Position numbers and translations under genes: made by a program. Shown piece by piece: positions 31,361-41,850 of a stretch of DNA of 54,597 nt. The DNA comes from Chara braunii (taxonomy: Eukaryota > Streptophyta > Charophyceae > Charales > Characeae): assembly GCA_003427395.1 (NCBI GenBank), contig BFEA01000352.1, positions 513,517-568,113 on the forward strand, read 5' to 3'. Under the pieces are notes generated by a model. That model did not search any database and was not told where the DNA came from. It saw only the letters and a program-made list of their open reading frames with translations. The first letter of the stretch is position 1, and every line of letters begins with the position of its first letter.

Positions 31361-31781
31361 TAGTCTCAAGAAAGTTACAACAACCCCTTATAATTATATC
31401 AAAAGGAATCGACCGTAGTCGATAGGAAGGTATATCCAATTTGAAATAATGACTGAAAGAATTTGAATCATCATATAGTACATCCAACAACACAAGATCG
31501 AAATAAAACTCGACCACCTCGGGCCGAACTCCATAAATAAAAATAATCATGTAACCGCAAAAAGAAATTCGCTCCGACAGTAACCTCGATACGACCGACA
31601 AGGTAATCGGTCTGCCTCAGTTTTAACTTGATAAGACGCGCTGCCAAAGTCGTTCATTCCACCCTATTGCCGACCTAGGATTAGGCAAACACACCCGTCT
31701 TCATATGTTTCTAATCTTATTGGATGACATGTTGCTTTGAGAATGATTCTTGATTAGGTGCATTACTTAAAGTGTTGCATG
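31361..31781. other. Spacer before element C
   Basis: A minus-strand frame of 82 residues (31353-31601) has no motif I recognise. The stretch may be a continuation of repeat G. Nothing else seen. Confidence 0.35.
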
Positions 31782-33085
31782 TGTTACATGATGCGCCTGC
31801 AACAGGCTGCATGGGCCATTTTTCAGACCCGTGTCGTTTTCATCCCGAAAGCCTGAAAACAAGAGACTACAAGCCCTGTGTCGTTTCAACCTGAAAGCCT
31901 GAAAACAAGGGCCTACATGCCCTGTGTCGTTTCAGCCTAAAACAAGGCCTTTCCGGCCCTGAGTCTTTTCAGCCTGAAACGGAGGGCCATTTTCAGGCCC
32001 TCCTAAGATCGACCTTCCCTGAAACTCGGGCACTGGACCAGGGTTTTAGCACAGGTCATTTTCTGGCCTGTTTTCAAGACAACCTTTTTTTGAGCTTCAA
32101 CGCCAGGGTCTGGCAAGTTTTGGCATTGGCAAGAGCAGCCTCCTGGACGGGCCAACACTATATAAGACTGACCCACCCTCCAGGCGGCACGTAGTTCCTA
32201 CTACCTAGGTACTTCCCAGACACTTCACGTGCAGTTCAGGAGGCAGGAGGTAGTCTTCAGGAGACGGCAGCAGCACTCTGGAGGAGCGCTGCGGTAGTAG
32301 TAGCGCTAGCTGTAGTCTTCAGCGCTGGGCGCTAGCAGCGTTAGCAGTAGTCTTCAGTGTTGGGTGCTAGGAGGTAGACTAGTACGAGAGGGAGAGAGAG
32401 ATTGGGCGGAGACCAGGGAGACTTACCTGCAGCGCCATAGCTTCAGCTTCATCTTCGAGGTACCTGCATCATAGCGCCATCTTCACAAGTGAGTACCTGG
32501 CACATGAGAGAGAGAGAGAGAGTTCTTCTTCTTCCTCTTCTCGGTCCACCATCTTGTTCTCACCCTCTCGCTACCTGATTTCAATGCATCAACAAACTAC
32601 GGGAGAGCGGAATTGGTGACATTTGGTCCGGACTCGACATTGGGTTTCAGACAGTTGACGAGGGATTATTTGGGACTTGTAACGAAGACTGGGTGTGACG
32701 ACATTCCCATCTCACCCCCCTCTTCTTCGTCCGACTCCCTCCTCTTCGTTTGTGCATGATCTGGACATGGCGCATTCTTCCTGTGTGTAGCACCAGGCCC
32801 CTTCACACCTTGTGATAAGGATGATGAATGTTTGATTTGCATTGCAACATTGATTGGATCAGTCCTTGTCATTTTAGTATTTCGCTACGCTGTCTTGTAC
32901 TACGTGTGAGAGGTCAGTCTCGGTCAGGTCAGAACTTGTATCTGAATCTTCCACTGCGCTATAAAAACACCATTTTGTATGAATCAGGATGTACACTGCT
33001 TGTTGAGATTTCACTAGCACTTCATTGTCCATTTAGTCCTTTTCATCACAATGCGGATCCTTGGTTTTAGATGTACATCGCCCAA
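31782..33085 (+). mobile_element. Element C 5' LTR
   Basis: Starts TGTTACATG. A TATA box TATATAAG lies at 32159-32166. A donor-like CAAGTGAGT is near 32487-32495, followed by a GA microsatellite (32505-32521). The end is cut: after ATCGCCCAA the sequence jumps into the leader, so the CATGTAACA end and the PBS are gone. Confidence 0.9.
32159..32166 (+). promoter_or_regulatory. LTR TATA box (element C 5')
   Basis: TATATAAG within a segment that is repeated exactly in the 3' LTR (37243-37250), degraded to TATGTAG in the solo LTR and deleted in both LTRs of element B. Confidence 0.75.
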
Positions 33086-33738
33086 AGTGAATCAGGACAA
33101 CCTGATCTGACACGTGTGCCGGAACTAGGTGGCTGATTAGTCTTGAGCATGATTAGAGCACACTAGTTAGCCCCCCAAATCACGATTTTTATCCGGAACA
33201 TCTCTTGTCAAAAATTTCAATTTCCTTTTGCAATTTCCCGTTACTTGGAAATCCGGAATATTTTTTTCTGAAATTCTTTTTTTTTGTTAAATGGTACGGG
33301 AAATCCCTCTTGCAGTTATCATTCTCCAACTGCGCCTACTCTCACATGAGTAATTCCGAGTATTTGTTGTATTTCGTTTTTTCAGAATTCTTATCGGACA
33401 ATCATTTGCAGTCTGAAAGTTCGGAATTTTTCCTCAGGGTAATTTCGCACTTCAGGGGGAATTGGGAAGCCTACTAAACTTGCAAATGAGTATTTTTTTC
33501 TTCTCTAATTTCTTTGCAAAGTTTAGACTTTTCTTTTTTAATTAGTGGCTCCTTATCTAGGTGATTTATCCCACTCACCCCTCCCCACCTATGTTGTTGC
33601 CCCCTCTGGTCTTACCTTCTCTATTTGTCTCCGGGTACCCCCTGCGGCGGCATTGGTGAGTTGCCACGTCAGCAGACCACGTCAGCAGGCCACGTCAGCC
33701 GACAGTAGTGCCATGTCAGGAGGCCCCCAGCCAGGTCT

Positions 33739-35181
33739 ATGCTCTTGCGCTCGCAAACAGTCGTCATGGACCAGAAGTCCACGGAAACGGACGAGGCCTA
33801 TCAGGCCAGGATGCTGCTTCTGATTACCGAAGCCAAGCAACAATCGGATGCAGTAGCAGCCGCAGCAAAGAAGAAGGCAGAGGATGCCGAGAAGGCACGT
33901 CTGTTGGCGATTGAACAACAACACCAGCAAGACGAGGCAGCAACAAAGGTTGCCGATGAAGAACGACTTCAACGACGCGAGAAGATATTCAGCGGAGAGC
34001 GAGCTTTGCTCACAATGGAAGTGGACTGGCGGGCCGAGGACGATAATGGGAAGTTGGAAGAGAGTGGAAACAAGATCGCTCTACTCCTCTCCCATCTCAC
34101 GGACCTCCTGGCCACGTGCATTGCACAGCCGGAGGACATTCACCACCTCAACAACGCGGTTCATACGCACAATCAGGTGTTTGACCAACTCACCAGCCGC
34201 CTCCAGCAGTTGGAACAAACCGTTGCCGCCCTCATTGCCAGCTCTTCCAACACCTTCGATCGCCTCGAGGCATTGGAGATTGACATTGGATCCCTCAAGG
34301 ACGGTGTGCAATTACAGCAAAACGCCACGCAACAGTTCGAGCAGCGGATCTGTACTGCCGCCACTTACTCGAGATCGAAATCGCGCGAGACAACTCCAAA
34401 GTTCGATGATCAGGAGATCTTCTGTGATTCGACGAAGACGGACCCGATTCCGTGGTTCCACAAGTTCGAACTCAAGTTGCAGCTACACTACGTCAGCGAG
34501 CACAAGCATCACGTGTACTTACACTCCCGCTCGGGGGGCGCGTGCCAAGCATGGTTGGACAATCTCCTGTCCAAGTACGGAGTGGTGGCTGTCGACTTGC
34601 ACACCAAGATCAGCAGGGATGATCTAAAGGCGGCGTGGCATAAGCGGTTCCAAGTAGAGTTGTCGGAGATCAAGGCAATGGACAAGTTGATGACCTTCGA
34701 ACAAGGCACGCTGCCGAGTGTTGACTGGATTGCCGAGTACCAACGCTTGACATCCCTCCCAGACATTCAAATGGGCTTCAAGGACGTCAAACACTACTTC
34801 ATCTCGAGGTCGTGTCCGGCGTTGGGCAACGCCTTGACTCACGTTGAGGACACCCTGACGACAACGGCAGAGCTCTTCGACAAGGTCGCGCAGATCATTG
34901 TCACGAACAAGGAGGCCAAAAACCTGCACCGGTCGTCTGCGACAGGCCTGACCAGAGATCAGCATCGACCGAAAGTGGCCGTGGTCGTGGTGGCAACGCC
35001 AACCGACCAAACTGGCGAGGCCTTGTCTGCCAATGAAGGGGACAGACTTGCAGCGGCCCGGGATGGTGGCCCCCCAGGCAAAGGCCGAGGACGTAGCAAG
35101 ACGAAGACAAACACCGCATCTAGCCTCGGGCCCAACGCAACAGCTCCAGCCCCATGGTCCCACTACGGTCTCTCCGAGTAG
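33739..35181 (+). CDS. Element C Gag (capsid part)
   Basis: A 480-codon frame. Residues ~20-90 form an Ala/Lys/Glu/Gln-rich coiled-coil-like stretch; a second helical stretch with LLSHLTDLLATCI follows. The capsid-like domain begins near residue 215 (TPKFDDQEIFCDSTKTDPIP, WFHKFELKLQLHYVS, ACQAWLDNLLSKYG, AAWHKRFQVELSEI) and resembles the retrotransposon gag family. The tail is Lys/Arg/Gly-rich. The frame ends at TAG 35179-35181; the zinc knuckle lies just behind it in the same frame. It is the longest intact gag in the window and lacks the five stops seen in element B. Confidence 0.85.
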   Translation: MLLRSQTVVMDQKSTETDEAYQARMLLLITEAKQQSDAVAAAAKKKAEDAEKARLLAIEQQHQQDEAATKVADEERLQRREKIFSGERALLTMEVDWRAEDDNGKLEESGNKIALLLSHLTDLLATCIAQPEDIHHLNNAVHTHNQVFDQLTSRLQQLEQTVAALIASSSNTFDRLEALEIDIGSLKDGVQLQQNATQQFEQRICTAATYSRSKSRETTPKFDDQEIFCDSTKTDPIPWFHKFELKLQLHYVSEHKHHVYLHSRSGGACQAWLDNLLSKYGVVAVDLHTKISRDDLKAAWHKRFQVELSEIKAMDKLMTFEQGTLPSVDWIAEYQRLTSLPDIQMGFKDVKHYFISRSCPALGNALTHVEDTLTTTAELFDKVAQIIVTNKEAKNLHRSSATGLTRDQHRPKVAVVVVATPTDQTGEALSANEGDRLAAARDGGPPGKGRGRSKTKTNTASSLGPNATAPAPWSHYGLSE

Positions 35182-35286
35182 GTGCACAAAGCACGCACGA
35201 GATTTCGCTATTGTCTGTGGTGTAACAACGATCTCCACGACACAATGGGCTGCCTGTCGAAAGGCAAAGACAAATCGGGAAATTGA
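35182..35286 (+). pseudogene. Element C Gag zinc knuckle behind a UAG stop
   Basis: In the gag frame, directly after TAG, the sequence reads RYCLWCNNDLHDTMGC, a perfect C-X2-C-X4-H-X4-C nucleic-acid-binding knuckle, and ends with TGA at 35284-35286. The stop is probably a mutated CAG or similar; a read-through codon is possible but unproven. Confidence 0.8.
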
Positions 35287-36862
35287 GCACCGCTGGGAGT
35301 GACTCGATGACACTCTCGACGCCTTCGGAACCGGTCGCTTCGCGGGTGACCGCCCTTCGTTCCGAGGCACAAGAGGAAGTCGATAGTCCTCCTCTTCTAT
35401 ATTCTTACGAGGACTATGCTGCCCGGCTCGTTCCTAGGCTGGGTACTCGTGCTCAAGGACAAGACCTGTGTGCAACATCTTCTCCGTCCGGCAGAGGCGA
35501 CTTATCGTCTTCAAGTGGTTCTTCACGTGATTCGGCGCGCGAGTTCAACATAGAGGTATTGGACCCACCCACGTCTGAGGATTTCGCATGGTTTCCTCTC
35601 CCGACCACGAGCCGCTTGCCGGGACCGCAATGCATTTCACACATACTTATCCTTCTATGCACGGATGACGAAGTCGGGGTGGGGGACATCCTTGCGTATG
35701 TTACCAAGGGGTGGCCCGCGAATTTTGCAAGCAGCGGTACGATGACTACAACACACCGCTCCTCTATGCCCGCATCCAAGTTGGGCAAGTGTCCTGCAGC
35801 GCTTTGCTGGATAGCGGCGTGCCTCGCAATTTTGTGAGCCAAGCCTTTCTGCAAAGGGCTGGCCTTGGCACACAAGTTCGAAGGAAGGCAAACCCGACGA
35901 CGATCAAGTTGGCGGACGGAAGGACGCAGCAACTCATCGACCGCTACATCGAGGCCGTACCGGTGTATTTCGCACCTCATGCATGCGAACAGGTGACGTT
36001 CGACATTTTGGACATGGACTTCGACGTTATTTTGGGAATGCCTTGGCTTGCAAGTGCGGATCACAAGGTCAACTTCAACCGGCGGACTCTTACCGTCCGC
36101 GACGCTTTCGGCACCGAAGTGTCGTGCACTATTCCTCTTCCGCACCCTTCGATCCGATGCCAAGTGGTGACGGCCAAGTCGTTCCGGGCTACTTGCGCTT
36201 ACACAACGAGATAGGCCTATGCTTCCTACGGACCGTCACGGTAGCTGACTCTTCACCCACGAACTTGTCTTCGAACCCCCGTGTGGTGCGGTTGCTTGAA
36301 GAGTTCACCGACATCTTCGAGTCACCTACCGGTGTGGTGCCGGATCGGCCGATCTCTCACGAGATCATTCTTGAGGTTGGTGCCGTGCCGCCGAAAGGAT
36401 GCATTTATCACATGAGCGAGGAGGAGCTTAAGGTCCTCCGCGCGCAACTCGATGACTTGTTGGACAAGGGCTGGATCCGCCCTAGTAGCTCTCCATACAG
36501 AGCGCCAGTTCTCTTCGTACGGAAGAAGAACAAGGATCTACAATTGTGCATCGACTACCACAAACTCAACGCGCAAACCGTCAAGAACGCGGGGCCTCTT
36601 CCTCATATCGACGATCTTCTTGAGCGTTTGGGTGGCACAAAGTAATTTTCTAAAGTTGGATTTGAAGTCGGGATATTATCAGATTTCGATCCAGCCGGAC
36701 GATCGCTATAAATCCGCGTTCAAGACGCGGTACACCGAAGGGCATCATCAGCCCGTTGTCGGACAAGATGAAACGCAAGCCTATATCTTCGGCTCCACGT
36801 CGCACCCGCGTCCAGGTTCGACCTTCAGATCGTCAGCTTTGCCCTCGACTGGGCTTGACTTC
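35287..36862 (+). pseudogene. Element C pol remnant (protease, RT fingers)
   Basis: A linker frame (35283-35700) shifts near 35705 into the protease frame: LLDSGVPRNFVSQAF and ILGMPWLASADHK. A 7-nt loss at about 36205 relative to B ends that frame. RT fingers follow in another frame (VLFVRKKNKDLQLCIDYHKLN), stopping at TAA after LLERLGGTK. The RT piece KSGYYQIS and SAFKTRY is then joined to TEGHHQPVVGQDE and next to sequence that in B lies after the chromodomain. YLDD, RNase H and integrase are absent. Confidence 0.85.
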
Positions 36863-36863
36863 A

Positions 36864-36877
36864 TAAGGAGGGGGGGG
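36864..36877 (+). promoter_or_regulatory. Element C polypurine tract
   Basis: AAGGAGGGGGGG-type tract immediately before the 3' LTR start TGTTACATG. Confidence 0.85.
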
Positions 36878-38151
36878 TGTTACATGTTGTGCCTGCAACA
36901 AGCTGCATGGGCCATTTTCAGGCCCGTGTCATTTTCAGCCCGAAAGCCTGAAAACAAGGGCCTACAGGTCCTGTGTCGTTTCAGCCTGAAAGCCTGAAAA
37001 CAAGGGCCTATAGGCCCTGTGTCGTTTCAGCCTAAAACAGGGCCGGAGTCTTTTCAGCCTGAGACGGAGGGCCATTTTCAGGCCCTCATAAGATCAACCT
37101 GCCCTGAAACTCGGGCACCGGACCAAGGTTTTAGCACAGACCATTTTTGGCCTAATTTCAAGACAACCTTTGTTTGAGCTTCAACGTGAGGGTCCGACGC
37201 GTTTTGGCATTGGCAAGAGCAACCTCCTAGACGGGCCAACACTATATAAGACTGGCCCGCCCTGCAAGCTGCAGGTAGTTCCTAGGTACTTCGTAGGCAC
37301 TTCACGTGCAATTCAGGAGACGGCAGCAACACTTTGGAGGAGCGCTGCAGCCCTAGCTGTAGTCTTCAGCGTTGGGCGCTAGCAACGTTAGCAATAGTCT
37401 TCAACGTTGGGCGCTAGTAGGAGGTAGAGTAGTACTAGAGGGAGAGAGAGATTGGGCGGAAGCCAAGGAGATCTACCTGCAGCGCCATAGCTCCAGCTTC
37501 GTCTTCGAGGTACTTGCAGCACAATGCCATCTTCACAGGTGAGTACCTGGCACATGAGAGAGAGAGAGAGAGAGTTCTTCTTCTTCCTCTTCTCAGTCCA
37601 CCATCTTCTTCTAACCCCCTCACTACCTAACTTCACTGCATCAGCAGACTACGAGAGATCAGGATTGGTGACATTTGGTCCAGACTCGACATTGGGTTTC
37701 AGATATTTGACGAGGGATTATTTAGGACTTGTAACGAAGACTTGGTGTGACGACATTCCCATCTCACCCCCCTCTTCTTCGACTGACTCCCTCCTTTTCG
37801 TTTGTGCATGATCTGGACCTGGCGCATTCTTCCTGTGTGTAGCGCCAGGCCCCTTCACACCTTGTGATAAGGATGATGTATGTTTGATCTGCATTGCGAC
37901 ATTGATTGGACCAGCCATTGGTATTCTAGTATTTTGCTACGCTGTCTTGTACTACGTGTGAGAGGTCAGTCCCGGTTAGGTCAAGACTTGTAACTAAATC
38001 TTCCATTGCGCTATAAAAACACCATTTTGTATGAATCAGGATGTACACTGGTTGTTGAGGTTTCACTAACACTGCGTTGTCCATTCAGTCCTTTTCATCA
38101 CATTGCGGATCCTTGGTTTTAGCTGTACATCGCCCAACTGGGCATGTACCA
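36878..38151 (+). mobile_element. Element C 3' LTR
   Basis: Starts TGTTACATG and ends CATGTACCA (one change plus one from the ideal end). TATA box at 37243-37250. Donor-like CACAGGTGAGT near 37534-37544, then a GA microsatellite (37556-37573). The antisense strand carries a CAGGTAGAT near 37470, weaker than in other copies. Confidence 0.9.
37243..37250 (+). promoter_or_regulatory. LTR TATA box (element C 3')
   Basis: TATATAAG in the same context as the 5' LTR. Confidence 0.75.
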
Positions 38152-38155
38152 CATG

Positions 38156-38543
38156 TCTCACCCTCTAGGCAGTGGTCTGGGGTACTCCTCCTTGCTCGAG
38201 CACAAGACTCAGATCTCAGAAGTCGGACCGTCTCCATCGAATCGGCAGAGTACCGCTTCGTCGAACGGTCCACCCTGGGTCGATAATAGGGCCGACTCCT
38301 AAAGCAACGAACCCCGCCCCGGATTCTTCCTACAGAGAAAATATGTCCACCTCAAATAAAGTTCAGTTGTTCTCTTTTTTTTCCTCAGCTCAAAGTAGCT
38401 TAGACGAAAAAGAGTCAGAGCAGGTAGAGAACGAGAATCATTTGGACAGGCATAAACAATTGAGGTCATTCGGTATAGAATGGGTCAAGAATGAGAATCA
38501 TTTGGATAGGTATAGACAGTCGAGGTCATTCGGGATAGAACGG
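38156..38543. other. Spacer after element C
   Basis: No gene seen. A short direct repeat (GAGAATCATTTGGAYAGG, about 38432 and 38492, period 60) lies near its end. Confidence 0.45.
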
Positions 38544-39697
38544 CGTCGGGACCTGTGGTTCCCGAATCAAGTCTCGACCCTTGAGAGATGATACATGGTT
38601 AAAATGTGCACGACCGAGAAATCTGGAATGAGGGAGCAGGAGAGACATAAAGAATGAAGGACTAAGGAAGGAGAGCCGACGCCTAGGGCCCAGGAGGATG
38701 CCCAAGCCCGAGAAAACCATTCAGCCCGAAATGGACCAACAGAATATCAGTGGCAAAATGCTGCAAGAAATTAGTAAAGGCGGCCCTCCTTATCAAAGAA
38801 GGGGGGCCGCCGAGAAAATAATACCCTGAGGACCAAGTGCCGCGGGAAAAAGGGTGGCCAGCGACGGCAAGGAAAAGAGTGTCGTGACGCCGGCACGTGA
38901 GAGAGTAGCAAGCGGCAGAGGGGGCCACCTGCATTCTGCATGAGAAAAGCCTAAGGACTGTAAACCAAGCTAGGGGACACAGAGAAAAGACTAGCAGGAG
39001 CCAACGCAAGTGCCGGGCCACGGGCAACCTGAAAACTGAGTGGCCTTGAGGGCCAGGATAAAGAAGGCTAGAAAAAGAAAAGGAAACGCTCAATTTTGAG
39101 GCCTCTAGGAATTGAAGCTGAGAAGGGGCTCAAAGGGGATGCAACGAACCACAAGGGTCTTGGATATGGAAGGCATAGGTACGTTGAACATGAAAAATAA
39201 GGCCCTAGTGTGATCCGGAGTAAAACGGACAACAAAGGTGAGGGGAAAAAAATGTAGAGGAAGAATGAGAGAAGTACGAGAGTATGGGAATGCAAAAAGG
39301 GGCAGCCACCACATTATGGCCAACTTGCCCTTCCCAAAAGAGGCCTAGGAGCCTTGAACAGGCCTGCATCAAGTCCAAATTCAGTGGGGACAGAAACGAA
39401 CGAAAATGGACACCTAGAGCAAAAGAAAACACATGTTTTCGATACATTTTGTGACCGGATTCATCCCAGGATGAACCAGTTACAAGATATCGGCATTATT
39501 CTTGACTATAAGAGAGAAAATCAAGAAAATCAAGGAGAAAATCAAGAAAATCAAGGAGGAGGTAGGCCGAGATGCAACGGACCACAAAACGTAAAGCAAA
39601 CACATGTTTCAAGTACATCTGGAGCCAGTATTGGAGCCGGATGCACTTGGGTATGTGCCGCTTCATTTTATTTCAGTTTTGGTCAAGCACGGGGGCA
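38544..39697. repeat. Dispersed repeat E, copy 2
   Basis: Partner of 23741-25287, about 400 bp shorter. A three-fold AATCAAGGAGAAAATCAAGA-type tandem lies at about 39519-39560. Confidence 0.7.
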
Positions 39698-39856
39698 TTC
39701 AGTGCTCTCAGGAGACACTCGACCTTTTCCTTGCTTGGACTTGAAACTCTGTCAAATTTCAGTCTTCTCTGATTGATTTCCTCTGCTGAAGTTTCTCTTG
39801 CTCTCATGACAGCCTTCTCATTCCTTCCACCTTAGTACCATGTTAACTATTCGCAA

Positions 39857-40281
39857 TCAATTACTTCCGTTACAATAACTCTTAGGAATAGGAGGAATTG
39901 GAATTGTCTCACAGGTTATAGGCATTAACCCCCATTCCACTCTCTTCTTTCGCCTGGTTAGATTTGCCTTTTCATCGTAGATAGATTGAACAACAATTTC
40001 CCATAACCAGTTAAAGGCCTCACCATCATTGCAGCCTCCCTTCTTGACGTAGGGACAAATATCATAAACATCTCCCTCCAAGAAGTGAGTCAGCACTACG
40101 CAGATGGTCGAACTGCCAAAGTTGGACGAATATCATAAACATCTCCCTCCAAGGAGTGAGTCAGCACTACGCAGATGGTCGAACTGCCAGAGTGGTAAAC
40201 CCAACAGTGATCATACTGATAGGGGAATACCCCTTTAACAGTAAATTTTGAGAGTTTTTTCAGTGAATCAACAATTTGCAT
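39857..40281 (-). pseudogene. Unrecognised coding fragment broken by a 71-bp duplication
   Basis: On the minus strand, KFTVKGVFPYQYDHCWVYHS, STICVVLTHSLEGDVYDI and then KKGGCNDGEAFNWLWEIVVQ read as protein. A 71-bp direct duplication (40055-40125 and 40126-40196) repeats VVLTH.LEGDVYDI and shifts the frame between the two. The first part is clearly related to 41554-41763. I do not recognise the family. Confidence 0.5.
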
Positions 40282-40585
40282 TCTTGATGGAATCTTTTAC
40301 CCTCTAACTCATTCTCTTCTTTCTCAGTTCTTCAAGGACATCTAGGGCTCATAAGGCATGCCTGTGATCAAGCTCGATCCTCTCCAATAAGTAATGTCAG
40401 TCTCCTCCTTCGGTCCAGTGTGCTGCCTCACACATGCAGAGATAAGACCCAGTTAGCGACTGAAAACTTCCGATAAAATAAAGACTCACTCAAGATGTCA
40501 GAGTCAATTTAAAAATTCAGACATTGTCAACAGTTCTCATGACCTAATCAAAGGCTCAAAGCGGTTGCTGCCCCAGGCTCGTTCC

Positions 40586-40608
40586 GGACACGAAAAATTT
40601 TCGTGTCC
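40586..40608. repeat. Perfect 23-bp palindrome
   Basis: Arms GGACACGAAAA and TTTTCGTGTCC around one A, in a stretch with no gene. Confidence 0.85.
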
Positions 40609-41086
40609 CCGATAACGACGCCATTTTTGTCGCACTTTTTCCTAGTCAAGCCACTTCGGGCGACCAGAAAGCCAACAAGCTGTCACCCACGGTTTGGTTG
40701 ATGATTGCAGTAAATAAAATAAATTAAATAGAGAAAATCCCGTCCTGTTGTGTGCACCCGGCTTCAAGCGAGACCCTTATATTGCGGTCTTAGGAATCTT
40801 TTATTTTGATTCGGCACAGCAAAGAACCATGCAAATAATAATCATAAAATTATGATATGTCATGCATGCATCAATTTTGCCAATTTACTAATTTTGAGAA
40901 TTGTGACAAGATCATCAGAAATGAATAATCATCAGGCAGAGTCAATGCAAGAGAAGCAAGACCGATTGACTCGAGCAATGACAAGATAAATGAGGGAAGA
41001 ATGAGAACTCATAATAATCTCAGAGAGTACGCATAAGGAGAATGACCAACACTAATCAAGAGTCCTCACTTATCCCTCCGGGTCAT
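40609..41086. other. Unassigned spacer
   Basis: No gene or repeat recognised. Confidence 0.4.
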
Positions 41087-41467
41087 TCACTCAATCTCTC
41101 GTTTTGCTGTGCTTTTCTTGTGCCTCGAACCATGTCTCCGTACTCCCTGAGGTTGCGGTCTCTGGATGTAGAGCCATCTGAACCCTGCGAGCTCCGAGCA
41201 CTTCCAACCGAGTCCCATGACATGAAAGTCAACCATAGCACAAAACTCCTCCCATAGAGTAGGAAGATATGGCTGAGAGAAAATCCCTCGTCTGAGATGA
41301 TGGAACTCTGTTGGCTCAGTCACCACCTTATAGTCGATCGTTGTAGGTGAAATGTACCTCTTGGCTAGGTCCACCAAGCCTCCCCAACAAGAACCGTCTG
41401 TGAGAATGAAAGGCACCTGAGGCTTGGGATAATCAGTGTAGAGCTTAGGTCCAAAGCTACAAGTCAA
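41087..41467 (-). CDS. Unrecognised exon-like frame
   Basis: A 126-codon minus-strand frame with protein-like composition: PKLYTDYPKPQVPFILTDG, SCWGGLVDLAKRYI, TIDYKVVTEPTEFHHL and LWEEFCAMVDFHVMGLGWKC. It ends in a Lys/Arg-rich tail that may be intron read-through. I know no family for it. It lies between the two related fragments at 39857-40281 and 41554-41763 on the same strand, which suggests one gene or one element. Confidence 0.4.
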   Translation of the reverse strand: MTCSFGPKLYTDYPKPQVPFILTDGSCWGGLVDLAKRYISPTTIDYKVVTEPTEFHHLRRGIFSQPYLPTLWEEFCAMVDFHVMGLGWKCSELAGFRWLYIQRPQPQGVRRHGSRHKKSTAKREIE

Positions 41468-41489
41468 CTAGGTACCGCTCTCAACGAGC

Positions 41490-41512
41490 TCTCTCTCTCT
41501 CTCTCTCTCTCT
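41490..41512. repeat. (CT)n microsatellite
   Basis: About eleven CT dinucleotides. Confidence 0.9.
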
Positions 41513-41553
41513 TCCAGGTATCTGGCTGCTGAGATCCAGACCGAGTTGAAATC

Positions 41554-41763
41554 TTAATGTGTTTCTTTACCTTTCTTCGAATAAATCCTCAAGTCATGGA
41601 TGGAACCCTCAGCGAACTTGGTGAGGACCACAAAGATTGGCAGATCTCCTCGTTTGAATCCAACTGCGCTGACATACTGATACTGAAAGGCAACTTTGAG
41701 AGCTATCTGGTTGAGATTGACGAGGACTGACCCACTGACTGAAAATGATTGAACTGGACTCAT
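41554..41763 (-). CDS. Unrecognised exon-like frame, related to 40096-40281
   Basis: VLVNLNQIALKVAFQYQYV, KRGDLPIFVVLTKFAEGSIH and DLRIYSKKG align with IVDSLKKLSKFTVKGVFPYQ, STICVVLTHSLEGDVYDI and KKGG of the other fragment. AAG/GTAAAG just after KK could be a splice donor, at the point where the other copy reads on into GGCNDGEAF. So this may be the intron-bearing version. Confidence 0.45.
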   Translation of the reverse strand: MSPVQSFSVSGSVLVNLNQIALKVAFQYQYVSAVGFKRGDLPIFVVLTKFAEGSIHDLRIYSKKGKETH

Positions 41764-41850
41764 GTGAATGACAACTTTACAGCTGGTTCTCTGATAATTT
41801 TACTAACTCGTCTCACTGTACTAAGTGGAGTGTCTGAGTTGTCTGCTTTG

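Larger units (their letters stand above)
31782..38151 (+). mobile_element. Element C: deleted relative of element B
   Basis: Two LTRs (31782-33085 and 36878-38151) enclose a long gag and a pol cut off in RT. CATG stands on both sides (31778-31781 and 38152-38155), a candidate 4-bp target-site duplication. Compared with element B, two deletions in pol of about 0.27 and 2.2 kb remove the RT catalytic site, RNase H and integrase. The PBS is also deleted. C would depend on another element for all enzymes. Confidence 0.9.
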
